DNA from: DAOUAJ01 sp034433615
GTDB taxonomy: Bacteria > Chloroflexota > Anaerolineae > DUEN01
NCBI GenBank assembly: GCA_034433615.1
Contig: DAOUAJ010000156.1
Coordinates: 1-8,753 of the forward strand
Direction of reading: 5' to 3'
Length of the DNA: 8,753 bases
Part shown: positions 1-6,696 of the stretch, piece by piece
Numbering within the stretch: position 1 is the first letter of the stretch
How the letters are laid out: each line of letters opens with the position of its first letter
Made by a program: the position numbers and the translations under genes
Notes under the pieces: generated by a model
Database searches by the model: none
Told to the model about the DNA's origin: nothing
The model's input: the letters and a program-made list of their open reading frames with translations, nothing else

Positions 1-882
1 ATGATGGCGGCAAGGCGGCGCTGGGCCTGGATCTTTCTAGCGCCCGCGTTGGTTATTTATACGATCTTTTGGATATTTGCATTGGCTTCCGGATTGGGCC
101 TCAGTACGGCCAAGTGGTCAGGTTATGGACAGATGGTCTGGGTAGGTCTTGACAATTTCTCGGCCCTTTTCCGGTACCGATATTTTTTCAGCTCTCTTTT
201 CCATAATCTAGAGTATGGCTTCTTTAACGTTACTGTGGGGGTTGGTCTGGGTTTGGTCACTGCTCTATTATTGGACCACTGCACCCATGGCCGACTTTTC
301 TTCCGCGTAGCGGTCTACCTGCCAGTGGTTATTTCTTGGGTCGTCGTTTCTTTTCTCGTGCGCTGGTTTCTTAACCCTGGCTACGGTCTCATGGATCCCT
401 TACTCGAGATGATCGGGCTAGGCTTCGTGGAGGTCAACTGGCTGGCCGATATAGAATCCTTGATTCGCCTGATCATCGCCGTAGGGATCTGGAAGCACTA
501 TCCTGTGGCCATGGTCATCCTTTTCGCTGCGTTACAGAATGTCCCGAGAGAATTAAAGGAGGCGGCCTATATTGACGGGGCTGACGAAGTGCGTACCACG
601 ACATATGTTGTGCTGCCGCTGCTCAAGCCGGTGCTGGCCGTGGTCGTCTCCCTGGCCCTGATTGATTCGTTCCGTATCTTCGATCCCTTCTATGTGCTGG
701 GAGCCAGCGGGGGGCAGCAGGCCAACCCGCTCCTGGATGTTCTCTCTACCATGCTGTATCGACGGGCTTTCGGCCAATGGGAAGTAGGAATGGCCAGCGC
801 CATAGGGTTTGTGCTTTTCGTTCTGACCATGGCTGTGTCTATCTTCTATCTGCGTACCCTGGGACGTTCGGAAGAGGTGTAA
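1..882 (+). CDS. Sugar ABC transporter permease, MalF/UgpA type
   Basis: Inner-membrane permease of a carbohydrate ABC importer (binding-protein-dependent transport family), 293 aa as seen. Hydrophobic segments lie near residues 9-29, 72-92, 103-123, 154-178, 209-226 and 262-284, giving the usual six-helix layout. The cytoplasmic EAA loop that docks the ATPase is clear at about 184-210, with E187-A188-A189 and G193 followed by LPLLKP. The Arg-rich start followed by a WAWIFLAPAL-like first helix is typical for this family, so the ATG at base 1 (or the next codon, also ATG) is probably the true start, but its ribosome-binding site lies outside the window. The second permease follows after 5 bases, so the two form a heterodimeric pore. 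Substrate cannot be read from the permease; the neighbouring glycosidases suggest an oligosaccharide or glycoside. Confidence 0.93.
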   Translation: MMAARRRWAWIFLAPALVIYTIFWIFALASGLGLSTAKWSGYGQMVWVGLDNFSALFRYRYFFSSLFHNLEYGFFNVTVGVGLGLVTALLLDHCTHGRLFFRVAVYLPVVISWVVVSFLVRWFLNPGYGLMDPLLEMIGLGFVEVNWLADIESLIRLIIAVGIWKHYPVAMVILFAALQNVPRELKEAAYIDGADEVRTTTYVVLPLLKPVLAVVVSLALIDSFRIFDPFYVLGASGGQQANPLLDVLSTMLYRRAFGQWEVGMASAIGFVLFVLTMAVSIFYLRTLGRSEEV

Positions 883-887
883 CACCG

Positions 888-1787
888 ATGAGAATTGGAG
901 CATCTCAATACACACGATCAGCGCTGCTCCGCGTCTCAGCCGCCTTGGGATTGCATCGGAAGATAGGGCGCTGGGTAGTCAATCTGGCGATTTACGGTTT
1001 TCTACTCTTCCTGGGAATGTTGGGTATTATGCCCGTAATCTGGATGTTTTTCTCTTCGTTGAAGTCTTTTAGCGAGTTCAACGTAAATCAGTGGTTGTGG
1101 CCGCGTCAGTGGCAATGGGAAAACTATGCGCGTGTCTGGATTGGAGCGAACTTCGGTCTCTACTTCGCTAACAGCCTGTTCATGACCGTTACTTCCGTCA
1201 CTGCCATGATCATTATTGGAGCCATGGCAGGTTACGCTCTGGCTCGCTATCACTTCTCCATGCGGGACAGCATGTTGTATTACTTTATCAGCGGCCAGGT
1301 TGTCCCTGGTCAGGTTGTACTAATTCCCCTCTTCATCATGATTCGCTTCATGGGGTTGTTGAATACACGCCTTGGCTTGATCTTGATCTATACGGCTGCC
1401 GGTTTGCCTTTTCTCGTTTTCAATATGCAGGCGTTCTTCAAGAGTGTTCCCCAAGAGTTGGAAGAGGCTGCCCGCATAGATGGAGCAGGGGAATTCCGTA
1501 TCTTTTGGCAGATTATGCTTCCCCTTGTTCGGGGGGGTATTGGCACCATGGCTATCTTCCAGTCCATGTGGATCTGGAACGAGTTTCTTTTTGCCCTGGT
1601 TTTTGCCAGCAAGCCGGAGCTGCGAACCTTGCCTATTGGCATCTTCAACGTGATCGGGCAGTACTTTACCGACTATCCCGTGTTTTTTGCCGGATTGATG
1701 GTGGCCACGCTGCCTATCGTGGTTGTCTACATGTTCACCGTCCGCTACATTATCCGTGGCGTCGGTGCAGGTGCGGTGAAAGGATAA
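888..1787 (+). CDS. Sugar ABC transporter permease, MalG/UgpE type
   Basis: Second permease of the importer, 299 aa. I place the start at the ATG at 888: GAGGTG at 874-879 gives a well-spaced ribosome-binding site, and the gene then begins 5 bases after the upstream stop. The frame is open back to 777, but that extension lies inside the first permease gene and has no family character. Hydrophobic segments are near residues 32-56, 92-116, 133-153, 162-182, 220-240 and 268-290. The EAA loop sits at about 189-215, with E193-A194-A195 and G199 followed by LPLV. Together with 1-882 it should form the transmembrane heterodimer of a CUT1-type importer. The ATPase and the solute-binding lipoprotein are not visible here; the binding protein is often encoded just upstream. 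A dehydrogenase gene follows after 6 bases, which indicates one operon. Confidence 0.93.
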   Translation: MRIGASQYTRSALLRVSAALGLHRKIGRWVVNLAIYGFLLFLGMLGIMPVIWMFFSSLKSFSEFNVNQWLWPRQWQWENYARVWIGANFGLYFANSLFMTVTSVTAMIIIGAMAGYALARYHFSMRDSMLYYFISGQVVPGQVVLIPLFIMIRFMGLLNTRLGLILIYTAAGLPFLVFNMQAFFKSVPQELEEAARIDGAGEFRIFWQIMLPLVRGGIGTMAIFQSMWIWNEFLFALVFASKPELRTLPIGIFNVIGQYFTDYPVFFAGLMVATLPIVVVYMFTVRYIIRGVGAGAVKG

Positions 1788-1793
1788 CCAGAG

Positions 1794-2177
1794 ATGCCGC
1801 CGATACCTGCCCGTATGCTGGCGACCGTTTATCACTGGGAATCTGGATTCCAGGTGGAGGAGATGACGACACCCCGCCCGGGCTTGAGCGAGGTCCTGAT
1901 TCAGGTAGATAGCTGCGGCATCTGCGCTTCTGATTTGAAGTTTATTCACAACCTGGTTGACCAGCGGGTCGGCGAGGGGCGGATTTTGGGGCATGAGTTC
2001 TCTGGCACAGTGGTGGAGACAGGGCCTGCCGTTTCTGGTGTAGCGGTAGGCGATCCGGTGGCTGTGGATCCGGTGATGAGTTGTGGCAGTTGTTACGAGT
2101 GCCGACGAGCGAATCCCCATTACTGTCTCCGCAAGCAGACGATAGGCTTCAGCCGCCCGGGGGCCTTTGCTCAATAA
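1794..2177 (+). CDS. Zinc-dependent MDR alcohol/polyol dehydrogenase, N-terminal fragment (frameshifted)
   Basis: N-terminal GroES-like catalytic domain of a zinc-dependent medium-chain dehydrogenase (threonine/sorbitol dehydrogenase-like), 127 aa before a premature TAA. Catalytic zinc ligands are recognisable: C44 in the CGICASD motif, and H67-E68 in GHEFSG. The structural zinc lobe has all four cysteines: C97, C100, C103 and C111. The start ATG at 1794 follows AAAGGA (1779-1784) and lies 6 bases after the permease stop; M8 is a possible alternative start. The family normally runs to about 350 aa. The rest is in the next frame from about 2179, so this is the front half of one gene interrupted by an extra base at 2176-2177. 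Without the NAD-binding domain this fragment alone should not be active. The likely intact role is NAD-linked oxidation of a sugar or polyol released by the downstream hydrolases; the substrate is unknown. Confidence 0.85.
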   Translation: MPPIPARMLATVYHWESGFQVEEMTTPRPGLSEVLIQVDSCGICASDLKFIHNLVDQRVGEGRILGHEFSGTVVETGPAVSGVAVGDPVAVDPVMSCGSCYECRRANPHYCLRKQTIGFSRPGAFAQ

Positions 2178-2850
2178 TGTGACCGCGCATGTCAGTTCCG
2201 TGCACCCGATCCCGGCTGGCTTGCCGTTAGAGTCAGGAGCGTTGGCAGAACCCCTGGCCTGTGCCCTTCATGCGGTCGAGGCATCTGGCGCACGCCCTGG
2301 AGATACGGCCGCGGTGATTGGAACCGGCAGCATCGGGCTCTTGATGGTTCAACTTTTCAAGAAGCAGGGGGTTGCCGTCATCGGCCTGGATCAGCAACCA
2401 GTGCGCCTGAAACTGGCTCATGACCTGGGGGCAGATGAAGTGGTTGATGTGCGCCTTGTGGACCCGGTGGAGAAGGTACGAGCCTGGGCTGGAGGGCGCG
2501 GCGTAGATGCGGTCGTTGATGCCGTGGGCCATCCCGAGGTCGTGAAGCAAGCCATCCGCATGGGGGCTCCAGGCTCCACGGTCGTGCTTTTTGGTGTACC
2601 AGCGGGAGATGAAACTATTCCCGTGCTACACCAGGCGCTCATTATGCGTGGACAGCGCCTGACAGGCTGCACCGGCACACCCTTTCTTTTCCCTCGCGCC
2701 CTGGAACTCCTATCCCGACGAGAGGTGTGCGTAGAGCCATTGATTACGCACCGCTGTGGCCTGGGGAGCCTAAGCCGAGCCATGATTATATTAGAGCAGC
2801 GGGCAGAGGGTGCCATCAAGGTTCTCATCCAGCCCTTTCGACAAGGCTGA
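2167..2850 (+). CDS. Zinc-dependent MDR dehydrogenase, C-terminal NAD-binding fragment (frameshifted)
   Basis: Back half of the dehydrogenase begun at 1794, in the +1 frame. The open frame can be entered at a TTG at 2167, but homology with the family starts at about 2179 (VTAHV...VHPIPAGLPLE). The Rossmann fold is clear: GTGSIG at residues 52-57 of this reading, and D75 at the end of the second strand, which favours NAD over NADP. Family signatures AEPLACALHAVE and DAVGHPEVV follow. Removing one A at 2176-2177 joins both halves as GAFAQ-Y-VTAHV, giving a 351-aa protein of normal family length. I see no convincing ribosome-binding site for the TTG, so separate translation is doubtful. Either the gene is a recent pseudogene or the extra base is a sequence error; everything else in both halves looks conserved. 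Confidence 0.82.
   Translation: MLNNVTAHVSSVHPIPAGLPLESGALAEPLACALHAVEASGARPGDTAAVIGTGSIGLLMVQLFKKQGVAVIGLDQQPVRLKLAHDLGADEVVDVRLVDPVEKVRAWAGGRGVDAVVDAVGHPEVVKQAIRMGAPGSTVVLFGVPAGDETIPVLHQALIMRGQRLTGCTGTPFLFPRALELLSRREVCVEPLITHRCGLGSLSRAMIILEQRAEGAIKVLIQPFRQG
2175..2178 (+). other. Single-base insertion (frameshift site) in the MDR dehydrogenase
   Basis: The bases CAATAATGTG at 2172-2181 read as Gln-stop in the upstream frame. With one A removed they read Gln-Tyr-Val and run on into the conserved second domain. The defect is thus one extra A in the AA pair at 2176-2177. The sequence is not a recognisable programmed frameshift signal. Confidence 0.8.
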
Positions 2851-2947
2851 CGGTCCGTGCCCCTGCTAGTCGTCGTGGATAGCACATCAGCGCGTTGCCC
2901 ACACAATTCCACCCGTTAGGTGCTGCGAAGGAAAGAGTCAAACCTCT

Positions 2948-3772
2948 ATGCGTCTAGCATGCTCAACTTTTGCTTATCACCAGGCCTTTCAGCGCAGTGG
3001 ATTCCTCCTGGGAGACTTTCTCGATTGCGCCTGGGCAGCCGGGTTGGACGGCGTGGAGCTCAACGATGGTTATCTGCTGCGGGAGGGGCTTCCTCTCTCA
3101 GATATCAAGCGCGGCGCAGCCGAGCGAGCGCTCGATATCGTGGCTGTGGCTATAGAGAACAACTTCTACCGCGACACGGAAGCTGAAATTCGTGCTGAGC
3201 GGCAAAAGATCCTCACATGGCTGGATTATGCTTACTTTCTGGGGGCACCGCTGCTGCGCGTCAACACCTGCCAGCCCTCCGATGTGGCAGCCAAGCTCGG
3301 TCTACCGCGGGAAAGGGTCTTTGCTTGGGCCGTCGAAACTTTTCGCGCGGTGCTCTTGAAAGCAGAACAGTACGGCATCGTTCTAGCTCTGGAGAATCAC
3401 TTCGGCATCACTCGCACAGCCGCCGATACCCTCGCTCTGGTTGAGGCCGTGGATTCACCCTGGTTTCGGGTGAACATTGATACCGGTAACTTCTGTGATG
3501 CTCCGATGACCGGTGCTTACCCCTTCGAGGATCCCTACACGGCCATTGAACGGCTGGCGCCACTGATGGTTTTTTGCCACGCCAAGGTCCGCGGCTTGAC
3601 TCTGGATCACAGCAACGATAGCATCCTGGACTACCGCCGCATCTTTTCCATTCTCCAGGCCACCGGGTATAGAGGCTACGTATCGGTGGAGTATGTGGGC
3701 CATGAAGACCCGGTCCAGATGATGCCTGCTATTGTGAGCATGCTTCATCTTCACATTCCTGATGAGAGATAG
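2948..3772 (+). CDS. Sugar phosphate isomerase/epimerase, xylose-isomerase-like TIM barrel
   Basis: 274-aa cytoplasmic TIM-barrel protein of the AP-endonuclease-2 / xylose-isomerase-like family (IolE, IolI, tagatose 3-epimerase relatives). The divalent-metal ligands of the family occur in the expected order and strands: E149 (ALENH), D178 (NIDTGN), H211 (CHAK) and E248 (SVEY). The N-terminus MRLACSTFAYH is a typical first strand, and the length is normal, so the gene looks complete. The ATG at 2948 is preceded by AAGGAAAG at 2928-2935 with rather long spacing. It lies 97 bases after the dehydrogenase and 133 before the GH127 gene. Members isomerise or epimerise sugars or keto-sugars, and some act as lyases on 3-keto-glycosides. 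With a dehydrogenase on one side and a Gfo/Idh/MocA oxidoreductase on the other, a step on an oxidised sugar is plausible. The exact reaction cannot be read from sequence. Confidence 0.88.
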   Translation: MRLACSTFAYHQAFQRSGFLLGDFLDCAWAAGLDGVELNDGYLLREGLPLSDIKRGAAERALDIVAVAIENNFYRDTEAEIRAERQKILTWLDYAYFLGAPLLRVNTCQPSDVAAKLGLPRERVFAWAVETFRAVLLKAEQYGIVLALENHFGITRTAADTLALVEAVDSPWFRVNIDTGNFCDAPMTGAYPFEDPYTAIERLAPLMVFCHAKVRGLTLDHSNDSILDYRRIFSILQATGYRGYVSVEYVGHEDPVQMMPAIVSMLHLHIPDER

Positions 3773-3905
3773 AGCCAGTTGGTAGAAGATGCCTGATAGG
3801 GCGGGGTAACGATGTATTGAACCAGAGGCTGAACTCTCGCTGGAATAACAGGATTCCATCACTGTCAGGAATATATACGCGATCATATGGGAGGTATGAC
3901 GAACC

Positions 3906-5621
3906 ATGGCGCATGAAGTTATCTCCCCATTGGTATCCGTGCCCGTGACGGGCGTCCGGTTGACCGGGGGCCTTCTCAAGAGGGCGCACGATGACAACAT
4001 CGGCTATCTCAAGAACCTTTCGCTGGACTCGATCCTGTATTGGTTCCGGGTTAAGGCTGGGCTGCCGGCGCCAGGGGAACCGTACCGGGGCCACTTTGAG
4101 GACAACATCAAGGGCCAGACGGCGGGGCTGTTCCTGATGGGGGCCGCAAACAGCCTCAGGTGGCAAGAGGATGCGGAGTTGCGGCGGCGAGTCAACGTGA
4201 TCGTGGATTGCATTGATGCCTGCAAAGAGCCGGATGGCTTCTTCGAGCCGATCCCCAAGAACGAGTTCGGCACCAAGGAGTATCCCAACTACGTGCGGGT
4301 GTGGCTGAACTACGGGCTGAAGGCTGCCAGCCTGATCGGGAACGAGAAGGCGCTGCCGTTGATGCGGGGCATGCAATCCTGGTTTAACCGCTGCGATGAG
4401 CGGGTGATCGCGAAGGATCTCATACTGGGCTTCCAGGGCGTCATCGCCAATACAACTGTCTATCTGTCCGAGGTAGGCCTCCCTGAGGATCTGGACACGA
4501 CCGTGAACTACTATCAGGAGAACTGGTGGCTGGGACAGTTCATCCGCGGTGATGATAGCGCCGTCCATAAACGCCCCACGCCGCACGGCACCGAGCTGGA
4601 GGCCATCAATGCCTACATGGACTTGTACATCGCAACCGGGAAGCCTCTATACCTGAATGCGGTGAATAGCGCCTACAGGATGTTCAAGGAGAAATGGCAG
4701 CACGTGGGTGGGGGCATCGTCGCGATCGAGAACACCGAAATATACCCGGGCTGCAATTGGCTCGATCCCGCGCACAAGTATAACGAACTGTGCTGCACCG
4801 CGCACTGGATTTATCTGAACCAGCGGTACCATCGGCTGTTCCCAGATGTGGAAAAGTATGTTGGCGAGATCGAACAATCTATCTACAATGTTGTGGTCGC
4901 CAATCAGATTGGCCAGGAGCACATACGCTATCACGCCTATCTAGACATACAGAAAGATGGGGATCGCTCGACGCCCGTGTCGTGTTGCGCTGGCCAGGGC
5001 ACCCGGGTGTTAGGCTCGCTGCCGGAGTTCCTCTATTCGATCGCGCCCGATGGGCTCTACATAGACATCTACGCCAACTCCGAGATCGCCTGGAGCTGTG
5101 AGGGCGTGCCCGTCACGTTATTGACGCAGACTGAGCAGCCCACCGGCGGCGGCGTGAACATCCGAGTAGCCCTGCCCTCCCCCCAATCGTTCACCTTGCG
5201 GCTGCGCATCCCGGCCTGGGCGACCTCCGAGGTGGCCATCTACGTCAATGGTGAACGTGAGACTACCGGCACACCCGGCAGTTACTGCGCGATCACGCGC
5301 GCTTGGAGTGACCGCGATACCATTTCATTCACATTGCCGATGGGCTTTCGGGTGACGCGGTACAGCGGCGGGGATGCGATCCCCGGGTTGGACAGGTATG
5401 CCATCGAGTATGGGCCGCTGCTGCTCGGCCTTGTGGGGAGCCTCGATTTCAGAGGCAAGTACATCAAGATTAACCATGACCCGGTGGACCCCTCCGCCTG
5501 GTTGGTGCCCGTGGCAGGGAAGCCATGCCATTTTGCAGTGAGGAATAAGCCGGGGTATGAGTACATGCCTTACTATGAGATTCAAGACCAGACGTTCACT
5601 TGTTACCCGGTTATTGGGTAA
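3906..5621 (+). CDS. GH127-type glycoside hydrolase (DUF1680, beta-L-arabinofuranosidase family)
   Basis: 571-aa protein with an alpha/alpha-barrel catalytic domain (about 15-400) and a beta-rich C-terminal part. It resembles glycoside hydrolase family 127 (formerly DUF1680), whose characterised members include beta-L-arabinofuranosidase HypBA1. HypBA1 uses a zinc-bound cysteine nucleophile. By motif and spacing the equivalent residues here are E294 and C296 (motif ELC), C360-C361 (SCCAGQG; C360 the nucleophile) and E278 as acid/base, exactly 16 residues before E294 as in HypBA1. No signal peptide is visible, so it should act in the cytoplasm on imported fragments. The start ATG at 3906 follows GGGAGG (3889-3894); the nearer ATG at 3896 hits a stop after six codons. 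It is somewhat shorter than HypBA1, but all active-site positions are present. Beta-L-arabinofuranoside is the best substrate guess, though the family has other activities, for example on aceric acid in RG-II. Confidence 0.9.
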   Translation: MAHEVISPLVSVPVTGVRLTGGLLKRAHDDNIGYLKNLSLDSILYWFRVKAGLPAPGEPYRGHFEDNIKGQTAGLFLMGAANSLRWQEDAELRRRVNVIVDCIDACKEPDGFFEPIPKNEFGTKEYPNYVRVWLNYGLKAASLIGNEKALPLMRGMQSWFNRCDERVIAKDLILGFQGVIANTTVYLSEVGLPEDLDTTVNYYQENWWLGQFIRGDDSAVHKRPTPHGTELEAINAYMDLYIATGKPLYLNAVNSAYRMFKEKWQHVGGGIVAIENTEIYPGCNWLDPAHKYNELCCTAHWIYLNQRYHRLFPDVEKYVGEIEQSIYNVVVANQIGQEHIRYHAYLDIQKDGDRSTPVSCCAGQGTRVLGSLPEFLYSIAPDGLYIDIYANSEIAWSCEGVPVTLLTQTEQPTGGGVNIRVALPSPQSFTLRLRIPAWATSEVAIYVNGERETTGTPGSYCAITRAWSDRDTISFTLPMGFRVTRYSGGDAIPGLDRYAIEYGPLLLGLVGSLDFRGKYIKINHDPVDPSAWLVPVAGKPCHFAVRNKPGYEYMPYYEIQDQTFTCYPVIG

Positions 5622-5673
5622 GAGAGGATGGGCGTGTCCTCCTGGATTGGGCTGTCGTGGACAGGGAGGAACC

Positions 5674-6513
5674 GTGAACTCGCGCATTGGCATTGCGATC
5701 GTCGGTTGTGGGGTCATCGCGCAAACGCACGCGGCCGCCATACGGCAGGTGCCGGCTGCCCGACTGGTGGCGGCCGTGGACACGGTCGCTGAGCGCGCAC
5801 AGTCGCTGACGGCTCAGTTTGGCGGGCAGCGGACCTACACGGCTCTCGATGCCGCGCTTGAGGACGATGACGTCGAAGCCTGCATCCTTTGCTTACCTCA
5901 TCACCTGCATGCCAGCGCCGCGCAACAGGCGTTGCAGGCTGGGAAGCACGTCCTGGTGGAGAAGCCGATGGCCCTCTCGTTGGCTGAGGCTGACGGGATG
6001 ATCGCCGCTGCCGAACAAGCACATCGCGCGTTGATGGTCGGGCAGGTCCTGCGCTTCTGTCGGAATAACCAGGAGGCACGCCGATGGATACACGCCGGCG
6101 CCATCGGGCGACCGCTCCACTGGATACGACGTCGGGTCTCCTACCACCGGGAGTACCCTCAGGGGCCCTGGTCCGCAGACCCGGCGCAGGCCGGTGGGTG
6201 GCTACTGTACGGGTTTGGTTCGCATGAGTTCGACATGCTGCTATGGTTGGCGGGATGCGGCGTGGCTGAGGTACACGCCTGGGGGCAACGCAATAACCCT
6301 CACTGGCGCGACATAGACGAGCTGGCTGCCTTGCTACGGCTCGAGGATAGCAGTACGGCGGTGGTCAACCTCTCATTGAACTGCCATACAGTTGCCTGGG
6401 ACCAGCTCGTCATTGGCACCGCAGGCTCGATGCTGGTGGATAACAAGGAGCTCGACGTCAACGGGCAAAAGATCGAGGCACCCATGGATCTGGACCAGGC
6501 GTTCACACGCTAG
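5674..6513 (+). CDS. Gfo/Idh/MocA family oxidoreductase, truncated by in-frame TAG
   Basis: NAD(P)-dependent sugar oxidoreductase of the Gfo/Idh/MocA family, 279 aa before the stop. The Rossmann motif GCGVIA is at residues 11-16, D36 ends the second strand (NAD-type), the EKP signature is at 96-98, and the catalytic-type histidine H184 lies in a G-x-H-x-x-D motif. I choose the GTG at 5674 because GGGAGG (5664-5669) precedes it and the glycine motif then falls at the right distance. The frame is open back to 5557, but that stretch overlaps the GH127 gene and has no family character. The protein stops at TAG (6511-6513) just where relatives continue RQLAEFVAAI; the same frame does read LAEFVAAIQEG after the TAG. 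The missing C-terminal helix and strand suggest a nonsense mutation. Members oxidise or isomerise sugars and inositols through keto intermediates; this substrate is unknown. Confidence 0.87.
   Translation: MNSRIGIAIVGCGVIAQTHAAAIRQVPAARLVAAVDTVAERAQSLTAQFGGQRTYTALDAALEDDDVEACILCLPHHLHASAAQQALQAGKHVLVEKPMALSLAEADGMIAAAEQAHRALMVGQVLRFCRNNQEARRWIHAGAIGRPLHWIRRRVSYHREYPQGPWSADPAQAGGWLLYGFGSHEFDMLLWLAGCGVAEVHAWGQRNNPHWRDIDELAALLRLEDSSTAVVNLSLNCHTVAWDQLVIGTAGSMLVDNKELDVNGQKIEAPMDLDQAFTR
6511..6513 (+). other. Premature amber stop in the oxidoreductase frame (probable CAG to TAG)
   Basis: The codons read CGC-TAG-CTC-GCC-GAG-TTT. Relatives carry Arg-Gln-Leu-Ala-Glu-Phe here, so a single C-to-T change of a glutamine codon explains the stop. 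After it the frame stays open for 340 codons, to 7533. Confidence 0.75.
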
Positions 6514-6696
6514 CTCGCCGAGTTTGTCGCCGCGATTCAGGAGGGCCGGTGGCCGGAGGCGTCCGGCGCCGAGCGGTGTCGGAGGCTCTTCACCCAGGGG
6601 AGCGCATGGATAGACGCCCACCTCTTCAACGGCGAGTACTACGTCCAGCAGATTCGCACGCCGGCCAGCCTGGACGAGACGCGGCCGGAACTGCGC

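Noticed and set aside
777..887. Upstream extension of the second permease to 777
   Set aside because: It lies within the first permease gene, its residues have no permease character, and the ATG at 888 has a good ribosome-binding site.
2166..2184. Programmed frameshift in the zinc dehydrogenase
   Set aside because: CAA-TAA-T is not a slippery site of a known kind, and I see no suitable stimulatory element. A one-base insertion is the simpler explanation.
3773..3905. Promoter for the GH127 gene (TTGAAC at 3817, TATATA near 3872)
   Set aside because: No pair of boxes has acceptable spacing. Only the ribosome-binding site at 3889-3894 is supportable.
5557..5673. Upstream start for the Gfo/Idh/MocA gene at 5557
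   Set aside because: It overlaps the GH127 end by 65 bases and adds 39 residues ahead of a normal N-terminal Rossmann strand. GTG at 5674 with GGGAGG in front is better.
6511..6513. Programmed stop-codon readthrough or recoding making a two-enzyme fusion
   Set aside because: The downstream GH116 part lacks its front half and expected nucleophile, so readthrough would not yield a working second enzyme. Nothing nearby resembles a recoding element.
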